A stretch of 64,000 nt of DNA from Caldilineaceae bacterium bin34 (GCA_002238555.1 MPMO01000006.1:59930-123929), one strand, 5' to 3'. Counted from the stretch's first letter, positions 1 through 10,940 are shown. Notes: generated by a model not told the origin, from the letters alone. Numbers and translations: made by a program.

Positions 1-1347
<1,347 letters not shown>

Positions 1348-1415
1348 TCCCAGAAGGCATTTGAAGGATTCAGCAAGGGGCGAACGGTAGGCGGCCCCTG
1401 TCGCCCAAGCGGCGC

Positions 1416-1444
1416 ATTATATGATGGTTGTCCAGTCCCGGCAT
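1416..1444 (-). promoter_or_regulatory. Possible alaS promoter
   Basis: On the minus strand a perfect TATAAT (1421 down to 1416) lies about 70 bp upstream of the alaS ATG. A poor -35 candidate, ATGCCG, sits 17 bp further upstream. It lies in the alaS/mutL divergent spacer. The -10 is convincing and the -35 is weak, so this is tentative. Confidence 0.4.
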
Positions 1445-1524
1445 TGAAGATGGCCGGATTCATCCGTCCAGTCCGCCTCCGGGATTGTGATCTTCGCCTC
1501 CGTTTCGGGTCCGGAATTCCGCCC

Positions 1525-3294
1525 ATGGCCATACAGCCCCTGTCGGCCGCCACCGTGGCGCGCATTGCTGCCGGCGAGGTCATCGAACGCCCGGTCGACG
1601 CGGTGCGGGAACTGGTCGAAAACTCGCTGGATGCCCATGCCCGCCACGTGGACGTGGCTCTCAAGGGCGGAGGCCTGGACCTCATTCGCGTGGTGGACGA
1701 CGGGGACGGCATTCCCGCCGACGAGCTGCAGCTGGCCTTCCAGCGCCACGCCACCAGCAAGCTGGCGGATGCGGAAGGGCTGGATCGCATTCAAACCCTG
1801 GGATTCAGGGGTGAGGCCCTGTTCAGCATCGGGGCCGTCAGCCACGTGACCGTGGTGTCCCGCCATCAACGAGATGCCACCGGCAGTCGCCTCCGGTTTG
1901 CCTGCGGCAAGGTTGAGGACCAGGCACCGGCGGGCGCCGTGCAGGGAACGACCCTGCAGGTTGAGCAGTTGTTTGTCAACGCACCGGTGCGACAGCGGTT
2001 CCTGAAGTCCGCGACGGCCGAGGCCGGGCGCGTGTCCCGGATGATGCAGCGGTATGCGCTGGCCTGGCCGGGGGTTGCATTTGCCTACAGCCACAACGAC
2101 CGGGTGCTGATGCGGACCCACGGCCGCGGCGATGTGCGGGAGGTTCTGCTGGAGGTGCATGGCCGAGAGTTGGCACGTCAGGCCTTGTCCCTGGCGGGGC
2201 TGCGCCACGACATCAAGGTGGCGGGCTTTGTTTCGCCGCCGACGCTGCACTATCCCAACCGGGGCCACATCGATGTGTTTGTCAACGGCCGCTGGATTCA
2301 GGACCGGTCGGTGACGCAGGCGGTTGTGCAGGGATGTCACGGACGCCTGCCCGGCGGGCGGTTTCCCTTTGGCCTCATCTTCATTGAAATGGATCCGGTC
2401 CTGCTGGATGTCAATGTTCATCCCCGCAAGGCGGAAGTGCGGTGCCTGCGGGACAGGGCCTTGTTTGCGGCCGTGTTGCATGCCGTGGAGGACAGCCTGG
2501 CTGCGTACCAGCAGGTGCCGGAGGCCGCTCCGTTGGCGGTCATGCCGGTCCAGGAGGACGCTGAAGGGCAGTGGCGGGGTTCCGCATCCAAAGCCGAGGG
2601 TCTGGCCCTGGATTTGCCCCGGGTCGATCTTGACCTCCGGTCGCATGGTCGCCTGCCCGTTACCAACAAGGGCGATGCGCAGCCCAATCGCATGGAACCG
2701 GTCGTCGGGGACCTGCCTCCTCTCCATGTAATTGGACAGGTTGGACAGATGTACATCGTGGCGGAGACTTCGGCAGGCATGGTGCTGGTGGACCAGCATG
2801 CCGCCCACGAGCGGGTGTTGTACGAGGCTTGGCTTGACCAGGAACGGGTGGACGAGCACCTGCGCTCCCGACAGGCCCTCCTGGTTCCGGAAACACTGGA
2901 GATTGGGACCGAAATCGCCGGTCTGCTTGACGCCCACCTGGAGCTGCTGTCGGCTTTGGGGTTCGACATCGCCGCCTTCGGCGGCTCGACCTACGTGGTG
3001 CGAGCCATGCCCGCGCTGCTCGCGGACCGTGCGCCGCGGGCCGTGTTGCGGGAGGTGCTGGACTGTCTGGCGGACAATCGGGACTTGGTGCACGAGGAAC
3101 TGGAGCAACGGCTGGTCCGCGTGATCTGCAAGCGGAGTGCCATCAAGGCCGGTCAGCCGCTTGGCTTCGACGAAATGGAGTCTCTGCTTACGCAGTTGGG
3201 CAACTGCAAAAATCCCCTGACCTGTCCACACGGCCGGCCCACCATCGTCCAGTTCTCCAGCAAGGCTTTGGCCAAGGCCTTCGGACGCGGTTAG
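1525..3294 (+). CDS. mutL: DNA mismatch repair protein MutL (endonuclease type)
   Basis: Couples mismatch recognition by MutS to strand incision and removal. The protein is 589 residues from the ATG that gives MAIQPLS, the usual family N-terminus; the frame is open further upstream but without family sequence. The GHKL ATPase motifs are ENSLDA (32-37), DDGDGI (58-63), HATSK (75-79) and GFRGEAL (93-99). The C-terminal dimerisation domain has the metal-binding nicking motif DQHAAHERVLYE (423-434) and CPHGRP (567-572). This is the arrangement of MutL proteins that act without MutH. No mutS is next to it; the neighbours are alaS (divergent) and a HAD hydrolase 300 bp downstream. Confidence 0.97.
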   Translation: MAIQPLSAATVARIAAGEVIERPVDAVRELVENSLDAHARHVDVALKGGGLDLIRVVDDGDGIPADELQLAFQRHATSKLADAEGLDRIQTLGFRGEALFSIGAVSHVTVVSRHQRDATGSRLRFACGKVEDQAPAGAVQGTTLQVEQLFVNAPVRQRFLKSATAEAGRVSRMMQRYALAWPGVAFAYSHNDRVLMRTHGRGDVREVLLEVHGRELARQALSLAGLRHDIKVAGFVSPPTLHYPNRGHIDVFVNGRWIQDRSVTQAVVQGCHGRLPGGRFPFGLIFIEMDPVLLDVNVHPRKAEVRCLRDRALFAAVLHAVEDSLAAYQQVPEAAPLAVMPVQEDAEGQWRGSASKAEGLALDLPRVDLDLRSHGRLPVTNKGDAQPNRMEPVVGDLPPLHVIGQVGQMYIVAETSAGMVLVDQHAAHERVLYEAWLDQERVDEHLRSRQALLVPETLEIGTEIAGLLDAHLELLSALGFDIAAFGGSTYVVRAMPALLADRAPRAVLREVLDCLADNRDLVHEELEQRLVRVICKRSAIKAGQPLGFDEMESLLTQLGNCKNPLTCPHGRPTIVQFSSKALAKAFGRG

Positions 3295-3518
3295 GGGGTG
3301 TCGTCGGCAGACGCCGCCCATGCTGCCGGACGAAGACTGTAGATCGCTCGGGAGGTGGAGGGGGCCGGACCGTGTGTTTCAGGTTGCATCGGATGGCATG
3401 CGACTGTGGATGTGGTCACGGCCACGTTGCCCTCCGGACGTTTCGGCAACCAACGACACCGCATGCTCCCTGGGGCAACGGGCCTGCGGGCCGTGCGGTG
3501 AACGCGCCCCGCGGATTG

Positions 3519-3548
3519 TTGGAACACAGCCGGTCGGCTGTGTATGGT
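3519..3548 (+). promoter_or_regulatory. Candidate promoter with internal palindrome for the HAD gene
   Basis: TTGGAA (3519-3524) and TATGGT (3543-3548) are separated by 18 bp, each matching the sigma-70 consensus at 4 of 6 positions. The spacer contains a perfect inverted repeat, ACACAGCC-GGTC-GGCTGTGT (3524-3543). A dyad between -35 and -10 is a common repressor-operator position. Start of the downstream gene is 48 bp away. The rest of the 3295-3595 spacer shows no gene. Confidence 0.4.
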
Positions 3549-3595
3549 CGGTTCGGATATCGAGATCGGATTCCACCCCTTGGAGGTGCAGCACG

Positions 3596-4327
3596 ATGAG
3601 CACGGTGCCGAGCGTCGTCTTCGACCTGGATAGCACGTTGTTGGACAACAGCAGTTATCAGGCCACGCTGGTGGAGATTTGCCGCCAGGTCAGCGAATTG
3701 AATCCAGGCTTGGAGCCGGGGCAATTGCAACAGATCAACTCCGACATCTGGACCTCCAACAAAGACCGGTACATGACGGAACTCTGGGAAGGCGCCAAGG
3801 ACACGTTCAGTCTTGGAGAGGAAGTCTGGGAACTCACCCTTGCCCAGTGCGGGGTCCAGTCCCGAAGCATCGCCAGGGAGGCGGCCCGCATTCATGATGC
3901 AACCGAGGCCAGGCACTTCAGGCTTTACGCGGATGCCCGGTCCGCCGTCCGGACACTTCAACAGGCTGGGATCCGGATGGTGCTGGTTACCAACGGACCT
4001 TCACAGCTGCAACGGCGCAAGATTGAAATCCTCGGGATTGTCCCTTGGTTCGAGGCGATCCTGGTTTCGGCCGAAGTGGGACACTCCAAGCCCGAGCCCG
4101 AGATTTACATGCTGGCCCTGGAATGCCTGAACGCCGATCCCAAGGAGGCCTGGTTCGTCGGAGACAACCTGTATACCGACATCGCCGGTGCCAACAACGT
4201 AGGCATGCCCTCGGTCTGGGTCAACCGAACCGGCGAACCGTGGCCGCCGGACGCGCCGGCACCGACCCATGAAGTTCGGACCCTGGCGCCCCTGCCCGGC
4301 CTGATGGGGTTGGAACCGCCTGGCTGA
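3596..4327 (+). CDS. HAD-superfamily hydrolase
   Basis: Probable cytoplasmic phosphatase, 243 residues. The start is an ATG with GGAGG about 9 bp upstream (TTGGAGGTG). HAD motif I is DLDST with the two catalytic aspartates at 10 and 12. Motif II is LVTNG near residue 132, motif III is the Lys of KPEPEIY near 165, and motif IV is GDNLYTD at about 189. Residues 20-110 form the helical C1 cap. The layout resembles YjjG/PynA-type nucleotide phosphatases and other small HAD phosphatases, but sequence alone does not fix the substrate. It stands alone, convergent with the metallopeptidase gene, and has its own candidate promoter. Confidence 0.85.
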   Translation: MSTVPSVVFDLDSTLLDNSSYQATLVEICRQVSELNPGLEPGQLQQINSDIWTSNKDRYMTELWEGAKDTFSLGEEVWELTLAQCGVQSRSIAREAARIHDATEARHFRLYADARSAVRTLQQAGIRMVLVTNGPSQLQRRKIEILGIVPWFEAILVSAEVGHSKPEPEIYMLALECLNADPKEAWFVGDNLYTDIAGANNVGMPSVWVNRTGEPWPPDAPAPTHEVRTLAPLPGLMGLEPPG

Positions 4328-4385
4328 CGGTGGTCCGGAGGACGGTTTCCGTCTCGTCGACCTTGGTCCGATCCGCCATGGACAG

Positions 4386-4404
4386 GGAGCCCTTCGGGGG
4401 CTCC
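4386..4404. terminator. Hairpin between convergent genes
   Basis: GGAGCCC (4386-4392) pairs with GGGCTCC (4398-4404) around a TTCGG loop. It sits between the 3' ends of the HAD hydrolase and the M1 peptidase genes. No T-run follows on either strand, so it may act as a weak bidirectional terminator. Confidence 0.45.
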
Positions 4405-4454
4405 AAAGAACCAAGCAGGCCCCGCCCTGGCTTCACCACAGCCCTTGACCGCAA

Positions 4455-6215
4455 TTAGCTTGCCGGCGCCGCTGATAGACCAATGGCTTCTTCAAGCTCG
4501 GCCAATCGCCCTTGAGGCACCGAACCCTGAAACACCTCGATTAAATGTTCCGGAGTCGTAATCCGAAACAGGTTTTGGTCCATGTAGTGGCGCAGTTTGT
4601 CGGTGAACGCCTCATGGCCGGTGTAAGCCCAAATCTCGCCCAACAGAACCGCGGGACGCCGATAGTGGGCGGCGTGGTAGTGGCGGAAATCATGATAGGG
4701 ATAGGCCTGCCACCATGCCGAGTCGCCAGGAAATCGGCGTCCGAAGTCCTCGTTGAGACGTTGCCAATAGCCAAGGTGCTGCGAGCCGTTGAAATTCTGG
4801 TTGACAGTTTCCATCATGTAGACATAGGACAGATCCGCCAATCCTTCATCCAAACCGGGATGATTGACGGGGTCATTGTGGACCATGAGGTAAATCCATT
4901 GATGAGCCACTTCATGCACCACCAGAAAGGCTGTGTTCCAGGGTTGGGACCTGTACCGCATGACACCCATCTGAATCAGATTGGAATATTCCATGGCTGT
5001 TTCCGCCAGCGGAGACGCGACGATGGTCAAATGGGCATAGGGATACGGAATCCAGGCCTTGGAAAAGAAGCCCAGTGCCTCCGCCGCCTGATCCAATGCC
5101 CGCAGGGCCACAGGCTCGTCCTCCGCATGGTAATAGGATTGAATCCGAATCCCGTCCACGTCCTTGCTTGAGACCCGGTACAGGGGACTGGCCTGCAAGA
5201 CGAACCCCCGGACCGGGCCCGTCACCCACCGCTGGCGCTTTCGGCCCTGGGCCACCGCCTCTTCGTGCACGGGTGCACCGCTGCCCACCAGAACATATTC
5301 CGAAGGTGCCACGGCCTCCACGGTCATGAGCACGGTCTCGTGGAACCGTATGTCCGTGTGTGGCGGAATCTCCTGTATCCACCAGCCCATGGCATCGGTG
5401 CCCGGCGCCCCCGGTGCATGCACGGCCAACTCGGGGTAGAAGTGGGGCAGATTGATCATGTCCTGATTGGCCCCGTTGCGGACGTAGGCACCCTCGTCCG
5501 GCAGGTGTTCGTAGCCCAGGAACCAGGTGAATTCAACCCGAACCCAGTTGCCTGGTTGCAGGGGTGATGCCAACGGGATGGTTGCCACTGTGGCTGAAGG
5601 GGAAAGGACGGGTTGAACGGAGAGACCGTCCACCGTCACGCGCTCCAATTGCATGTCGGTGTCCAGCCGCGCATGGTTGGCCGGCAGCCGGAACACGATC
5701 GCGGGCCAGACCATTGCACTGTTGTTGCGCAGTGCGATGACGGCAGTGCCCTTGAGCATCCTCCGTGCCGGGAAGATTTCCACGGACATGTCATATCGGG
5801 TCAGGTGGGACAAGTCCGACAGAATGGATTGGAATTCAGGTCGCAGGCTCTCGGCATAGGTGGAGAGGGGCGGGAAACCCACCGGCTCCTGTTCCTCGAC
5901 GGCAACGACTTGCGCGGGCAGGTCGTCGACCGGCACCGGCACCGGGGTGGGGCGTTTGGTGGCAACGACAACAAGGGTGGGGGTCGGGGTCGGCAAAGAT
6001 GCAACTCTCGTCGAAATCGGGGACACTTGAGCCACTGCGGGGGCCGCCACGCCGGATTCACGCCACGGTGCCGTCTCCAGCACTCCACAAGCCAATACCG
6101 TGACAATGGCCACGATGCTGCGTACCACCCACTTGGGAATCCTGTGGCCGGAGGAGCGCACACTTCTCAACATATGCACAACAGGAACCGTGAGAGGGGT
6201 GCTCTGGTCCCCCAT
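4455..6215 (-). CDS. Secreted or lipid-anchored M1-family (gluzincin) metallopeptidase
   Basis: Probable zinc peptidase outside the cytoplasmic membrane, 586 residues from the longest start. An internal Met at residue 15 (6173) is an equally good start; neither has a clear Shine-Dalgarno. A hydrophobic stretch near residues 31-46 ends in VLAC, which could be a loose lipobox or a signal anchor. A Pro/Val-rich linker follows to about residue 100. The M1 active site is complete: HEVAH at 434-438 with the second Glu ligand 18 residues after the last His (E457), and an AMEYSNL segment in the place of the GxMEN exopeptidase motif. The divergent GAMEN motif and short C-terminus make peptide-end specificity uncertain. 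Family call firm, substrate unknown. Confidence 0.85.
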   Translation of the reverse strand: MGDQSTPLTVPVVHMLRSVRSSGHRIPKWVVRSIVAIVTVLACGVLETAPWRESGVAAPAVAQVSPISTRVASLPTPTPTLVVVATKRPTPVPVPVDDLPAQVVAVEEQEPVGFPPLSTYAESLRPEFQSILSDLSHLTRYDMSVEIFPARRMLKGTAVIALRNNSAMVWPAIVFRLPANHARLDTDMQLERVTVDGLSVQPVLSPSATVATIPLASPLQPGNWVRVEFTWFLGYEHLPDEGAYVRNGANQDMINLPHFYPELAVHAPGAPGTDAMGWWIQEIPPHTDIRFHETVLMTVEAVAPSEYVLVGSGAPVHEEAVAQGRKRQRWVTGPVRGFVLQASPLYRVSSKDVDGIRIQSYYHAEDEPVALRALDQAAEALGFFSKAWIPYPYAHLTIVASPLAETAMEYSNLIQMGVMRYRSQPWNTAFLVVHEVAHQWIYLMVHNDPVNHPGLDEGLADLSYVYMMETVNQNFNGSQHLGYWQRLNEDFGRRFPGDSAWWQAYPYHDFRHYHAAHYRRPAVLLGEIWAYTGHEAFTDKLRHYMDQNLFRITTPEHLIEVFQGSVPQGRLAELEEAIGLSAAPAS

Positions 6216-6996
6216 TCAGGATGTGGGGTAACGGGCGGGACGGTTGCCGCCGACATCCCCTGCCGGCAGCGGGGTGCTGCAACGCGCGGGCACGGAGTTC
6301 GGTCGCGTGCAGCGGCAGCGGCCAGGGCAACTCGCATACTCGATACCACGGCGCGGGGGAGGCAAGTGCCTTGAATACGGCATCGTCGCCAGGACCGGCC
6401 TGTTCCGGGATGATTCGCTTCAGGGCAGTGCTTGGATTGCCCGGCCCGCCGCTGCGCCGACCGCGCCGTCGGCATCCCGGTCCGTCCGGTGTGGGGCCCG
6501 GCTCCTGTTGCCGCTGTTCCGTTCGGACTACCCAATGGACCACTGACCGCGACCAGTGCCGCCGCACTCGGATCCTGGTCCCGCAGGACGGCCAGCGCGG
6601 GGCAGGCGGCCAAACGGGCGATGCTGTCGGCAAGTGGGGGTGCGGACATGGAGGGACCCGCGTCCGGGATGGAGCAGAACGGCGGCGGACAACGCGGGAA
6701 CGCCCATGTTGTAGCACATTTCGGCCCATAGACGGCGGCCGGTGAGGTCGTTTGTTCGGCCGGATCCGGCCGTCGTCGAGCCGTCAGGCGGCCAAGGGCG
6801 GCTGGCAACACAGGTGGCGGTAGTTGCGACAAACCTTAAACAGTGCCGATTTGCCGGCTGGGTTATGTGTTAACATTGGCAAGCTGTATCGTAGTCGGTG
6901 GAAGTTGCGTCTTGCAGGCGTAGTACTAGTACGATGCGCGCCCGAACCCCGGCCGCGTTTGCAAATCCCTTTCGACAATATCCTGGGAGAGATCGG
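6216..6996. other. Long spacer without an intact gene
   Basis: About 780 bp between the metallopeptidase start and the trigger-factor start. Short open stretches on the minus strand look faintly protein-like in two different frames, for example PLADSIARLAACPALAVL near 6620-6660 and PWYRVCELPWPLPLHATELR near 6300-6355. They do not join without a frameshift and match no family I can name. A perfect palindrome GTACTAGTAC lies at 6923-6932, upstream of tig. It probably also holds the promoters for the two divergent flanking genes, but no hexamer pair is convincing. Confidence 0.4.
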
Positions 6997-8415
6997 GTGA
7001 AGTTCCAGACTGCTCCGGCGGCAAATCGCGAGATCAGGGTCACGGTGGAACCGGATCCCAAGACGGTCAACAATGCCTTGGCCGCGGTCGGGAATCGCCT
7101 GGGCCGGACCATCAACATTCCCGGCTTCCGCAAAGGCAAGGTGCCCTATCGCGTGGTCGAGCGGTTTCTGGGGCGCGAGGCGCTCCTGGAAGAGGCCGAA
7201 CCCGCCCTGGTGGAACAGGCCATAGGGGCCTACTTGAGGTCGGCCGGCATTGAGGCAGTCGAAGCGGCGAGCCTGGTGGAGCGGTCAACCGATCCGGTGC
7301 AGTGGACTTTCCTGATAACCCTTGAGCCCTATGTGTCGTTGATCGACACCTATCGCGACTTCCGGATCGAGCCGCGGGAACTTGAGCCGACCGACGAGGA
7401 GCGTGAAGAGTTCCGTCAGCAGACAATGCATCAATCCGGCGAACGGCGGACGGTGGACCGGCCGTCCGAATGGGGCGACACCCTGACCTTGACGGTGCAC
7501 AGCGTGTTCCTGGACGAAGCCGGCGAGCCCACGGACGAGGTGATGCTGGAAGACGACGACTGGATTGTGGATCTTGACGAGGAGGAACCCTTGTCGCCGC
7601 CGGGTCTGGACGAAGAGCTTCTGGGCGTGGCGACCGGCCAGGAACGGGCCTTTGTCCTGTCCTGGCCCGAAGACAGTTCCAGTGTCCACGCCGGACGGTC
7701 CGTGAAATTCGAGATTTCCGTCAAGGACGTGGAAGGGTGGGTTGCGGCCGAGTGGGATGCCGCCCTGCTGGCCCGAAGGCTGGGAGAGGAGGAGCCCCAG
7801 CGTACGCTGGCGGAGTACGAGGATGAACTGTGGGGCGAATTCGCCCGTCGAAAGTCGGACCAGGTGTTGAACGAAGAGCTCAATGCGGCCCTGGAAGGCC
7901 TTGAAAGTCATACCGTCCTGGAATACGGCCGGGTATCCGTGGAGCGGGCGGTGCAGCAGTTCGTGGAGCGCCAGGCGGCCGGCTTGCGGACCATGGGCAT
8001 CAGGGATCTCCAGAGCTACCTCCGTATTTTGGGCATGTCGGAGGAGGAATACCTTGAATCCTCAAGGCCGGCGGCCGAACAGGACCTGAGACAGAATCTG
8101 CTGCTCTGGGAGTTCATCGAGCGGGAAACAATCGAGCTTCCCGCCGGAACCGAGGAGCGGCTCAGGGCCGCCGCGGAAGCGGAAGCTCCCGGTTTGTTGA
8201 ACCAGTACGCGAGCGACGACAGCCCCGATCCGGAAGTTGTTGTGGAACGCCTGGTCGAGTTGCGCTTGGCGGACGAATTGCGGAACGTCGGCAGGGACGG
8301 TCTGCTGAAGATGGTCACCGACGGCGCCCACTCCCTGCCGTTCCCCGAAGACGTCGGCGAGGCCGAGGCCGATGTGGAACAGGACGAGGAAGTTGCAGCG
8401 GTAGCCCAAGGTTGA
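6997..8415 (+). CDS. tig: Trigger factor (ribosome-associated chaperone/prolyl isomerase)
   Basis: Binds the ribosome exit tunnel and shields nascent chains. The GTG start is preceded by GGGAGA at a 6-bp gap; the frame is open further upstream, with an ATG at 6933, but that part is not family-like. The protein is 472 residues, at the long end of the family. The N-terminal ribosome-binding signature is present as NIPGFRKGKVP. The central FKBP-like domain is diverged and carries a strongly acidic insertion around the DDDWIVDLDEEE segment. The C-terminal half is the helical arm domain and ends in an acidic tail. Position directly upstream of clpP and clpX is the classic tig-clpP-clpX order. Confidence 0.93.
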   Translation: MKFQTAPAANREIRVTVEPDPKTVNNALAAVGNRLGRTINIPGFRKGKVPYRVVERFLGREALLEEAEPALVEQAIGAYLRSAGIEAVEAASLVERSTDPVQWTFLITLEPYVSLIDTYRDFRIEPRELEPTDEEREEFRQQTMHQSGERRTVDRPSEWGDTLTLTVHSVFLDEAGEPTDEVMLEDDDWIVDLDEEEPLSPPGLDEELLGVATGQERAFVLSWPEDSSSVHAGRSVKFEISVKDVEGWVAAEWDAALLARRLGEEEPQRTLAEYEDELWGEFARRKSDQVLNEELNAALEGLESHTVLEYGRVSVERAVQQFVERQAAGLRTMGIRDLQSYLRILGMSEEEYLESSRPAAEQDLRQNLLLWEFIERETIELPAGTEERLRAAAEAEAPGLLNQYASDDSPDPEVVVERLVELRLADELRNVGRDGLLKMVTDGAHSLPFPEDVGEAEADVEQDEEVAAVAQG

Positions 8416-8693
8416 GAGTATCGATGCCGGTCTGTGCCGCGCCGGGATCGGTTTGACAAAACTGGGAGGGGCCTGATCCTCCCGGTTCTCCGTGCCTTGC
8501 CGGACTGCGGTCGGCAGGCGCCGCTGGTGGATTGTGACTGCATGGCCATCGGCAACGCGGCGCGTGCGATGTCCATGCGTGCGGCCTGCATTGACGGAAC
8601 GCATACAGTCGAGACGGCCTCCGTGTTCTATCCTCATTAGACCGGGTCGGATGAACCGGTCCGGCCCCAGCCAACAGCGAAGGAATCGCCTGT

Positions 8694-9371
8694 ATGTTTG
8701 ATCCCGCGGGGTTGCACAATCCGCAGAATGTCGTGCCAATGGTCATCGAAACCACGGGACGCGGCGAACGGGCCTACGACATCTACAGCCTGCTGCTCAA
8801 GGAGCGCATCATCTTTCTGGGTACGCCCGTTACCGATCAGGTCGCCAACCTCATTGTGGCCCAGCTGCTGTTCCTGGACCGGGAGGACTCCAGCCAGGAA
8901 ATCAGGATGTTCATCAACAGCCCCGGCGGCAGTGTCTATGCCGGACTGGCCATCTATGACACCATGCAGATGATCAAGGCGGAAGTCAGCACGTTCGCTA
9001 TCGGCGTGACGGCCAGCATGGGCACCGTGCTGCTGAGTGCCGGGGAAAAGGGCAAGCGCTTCGCGCTGCCCCATGCCTGCGTGCATCTCCATCCGGCCAG
9101 CAGCGGCATGCAGGGCTACACGGAGGACGTGCGCCGGGCTTTCCGCGAACAGGAGCGCCTGCAGACCCAGTTGTTCATCCTGGTGGGCCAGAGCACGGGC
9201 CGGAACTGGCGCGAAGTCGAGGGCGACTTCGAGCGGGATCGCTACATGGATGCCCTGGAAGCCAAGGAATACGGCCTGGTCGACCAGGTGCTGGGGGATA
9301 CGGACCACATCGTGTCCGTGCGCGACGGCACCATCCACGTGCCGAGCCAGGACCGGTCCGAGAGCGAGTAG
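8694..9371 (+). CDS. clpP: ATP-dependent Clp protease proteolytic subunit
   Basis: Serine peptidase that forms the barrel degrading substrates unfolded by ClpX. It has 225 residues, slightly longer than the usual 190-210 because of the N-terminus and an acidic C-terminal tail. The ATG has a GAAGGAA element about 9 bp upstream. The catalytic triad can be placed at S108 (GVTASMGT), H133 (VHLHP) and D178 (GDFERDR). The usual IHQP context of the His is changed to LHPA, but the His aligns. The oligomer-core block [11 protein letters not shown] is typical. It lies 278 bp after tig and 18 bp before clpX. Confidence 0.95.
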   Translation: MFDPAGLHNPQNVVPMVIETTGRGERAYDIYSLLLKERIIFLGTPVTDQVANLIVAQLLFLDREDSSQEIRMFINSPGGSVYAGLAIYDTMQMIKAEVSTFAIGVTASMGTVLLSAGEKGKRFALPHACVHLHPASSGMQGYTEDVRRAFREQERLQTQLFILVGQSTGRNWREVEGDFERDRYMDALEAKEYGLVDQVLGDTDHIVSVRDGTIHVPSQDRSESE

Positions 9372-9389
9372 ACGGCTTGGTGGGGAGCG

Positions 9390-10907
9390 TTGCAACGGCC
9401 TGGACAGGAGGGTGATATTTCGGACTTGGACAAGGACACGGTCCCCTGCAGTTTTTGCGGACAGGTACCCGCGGATGCATCCGAACTGACGGAAAGCCTG
9501 AAGTCCGGCGTGTGCATTTGCCGCGAGTGCGCGTTGGCCATCGTGCAGGCCGATCATGTGAACCAGGCCCAGAAAGGGCTTCCGGTCAAGGACCTGCCCG
9601 CACCGCCGGAACCTGTCTGGCCGTCTTCCGGGCAGGGGCTTCAGCCGGTGCGGAGCCCGGTTGCCCTTCCCGGAGGTGGCTGGGAACCGGTCGCTACCGC
9701 TGAAGCTGCGGGGAAACCGGAGACGCCCGGTGCCAAGGCGGAGGGGAAGCTCTCGCTTCCATCCCCCAGGGACATCGTGGCCTACCTGGACCTGCATGTG
9801 GTGGGACAGCGCGAGGCCAAGAAGGCGTTGGCGATAGCCGTTCACGATCACTACATGCGGTTGAACAAGCTGGCCGACACAGGCGAACCCGAAAACGGGG
9901 AGTCCAACCCGGTACTGGCCAAGAAGAACGTGCTGTTGCTGGGTCCCAGCGGCTGCGGCAAAACCCTGTTGGTCAAGACCATTGCCCACCTGCTCAAGGT
10001 GCCCTTTGCGTCGGTCGACGCCACCAGCCTGACCCCTGCCGGCTACTTTGGCGAGGATGTGGAGAGCATGCTGTCCAGCCTGCTGCACGCGGCGGACATG
10101 GATGTGGGCCGGGCGGCGCGCGGAATCATCTTTATCGATGAAATTGACAAGGCCCGCACCAAGCCGATGCGTTGGGACGTGGGTGGCGACGGGGTGCAGC
10201 AGGCCCTCCTCAAGATTTTGGAAGGCGCCACGCTGCGGGTATCGCCCGACGGTGCGAAGATCACGGGCAAGACCAAGCCTGTCGAGGTGGACACGACCAA
10301 CATCCTGTTCATCTGCGGAGGCGTCTTCGACGAACTTACGGATGTCATTGCCAAGCGACTGGGCAGTCGGCACCGGCAAATCGGATTCGCCACCGCGAAT
10401 GGATCGGGTGAGGCCCGAAACCGCTCCGGGCGGGTGCTTCCGGTTGATGAGGCCGAAGCCAGGCACGAAGCCGAACTGCAGCGGACGGAGGACCAAAACC
10501 GGGCCGATGGGGAGTTGAGGCAGCAGGTAATCGCCGAGGATTTTGTCAAGTACGGCTTCATGACGGAATTCATGGGCCGGTTGCCTGTCCACGTTGCGCT
10601 GGAGGCCCTGGATCGGCATGCGCTGCGGGCCATTTTGACCGAGCCCCGCAACAGCATTGTGCGCCAGGCGCAGTGGCGTTTTGCCCAGTGGGGAGTCGAC
10701 CTCAAGCTGACCGAGGGGGCATTGGACGCGCTGGCCGAAAAGGCGTTTGTGTCCGCCGCCGGAGCCCGTAGCCTGGATGCGGTGCTTGAGACCCTGCTGC
10801 GCGACCTGAATTTCGAACTGCCCGATCGGGAGGATGTGGCACAGGTCGTGGTCAACCGAAGTTGCGTGACGCGCGGCCACCGTCCGCATCTGGTGCCCAA
10901 GGACTGA
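9390..10907 (+). CDS. clpX: ATP-dependent Clp protease ATP-binding subunit ClpX
   Basis: AAA+ unfoldase that feeds substrates to ClpP. Start TTG at 9390 is taken as the longest; TTG at 9426, after a GGAGGG, is an alternative. The zinc-binding domain has CSFC (20-23) and CREC (44-47). AAA+ motifs are GPSGCGKT (185-192), Walker B FIDEIDKA, and sensor/Arg-finger region EFMGRLP. The pore loop reads GYFG instead of GYVG (from 218). The ClpP-docking IGF tripeptide (331-333) is present but is followed by about 30-40 extra charged residues, rich in Arg, Glu and Ala. The linker between zinc and AAA+ domains is also long. Total 505 residues against about 420 usually. It probably shares a transcript with clpP. 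Confidence 0.93.
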   Translation: MQRPGQEGDISDLDKDTVPCSFCGQVPADASELTESLKSGVCICRECALAIVQADHVNQAQKGLPVKDLPAPPEPVWPSSGQGLQPVRSPVALPGGGWEPVATAEAAGKPETPGAKAEGKLSLPSPRDIVAYLDLHVVGQREAKKALAIAVHDHYMRLNKLADTGEPENGESNPVLAKKNVLLLGPSGCGKTLLVKTIAHLLKVPFASVDATSLTPAGYFGEDVESMLSSLLHAADMDVGRAARGIIFIDEIDKARTKPMRWDVGGDGVQQALLKILEGATLRVSPDGAKITGKTKPVEVDTTNILFICGGVFDELTDVIAKRLGSRHRQIGFATANGSGEARNRSGRVLPVDEAEARHEAELQRTEDQNRADGELRQQVIAEDFVKYGFMTEFMGRLPVHVALEALDRHALRAILTEPRNSIVRQAQWRFAQWGVDLKLTEGALDALAEKAFVSAAGARSLDAVLETLLRDLNFELPDREDVAQVVVNRSCVTRGHRPHLVPKD

Positions 10908-10940
10908 ACCACCGGAACGCACAGCGCGCCGGACCGCAAA

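Noticed and set aside
1417..3321. 634-codon frame antisense to mutL
   Set aside because: The sense strand has all MutL ATPase and endonuclease motifs; the antisense product matches no family.
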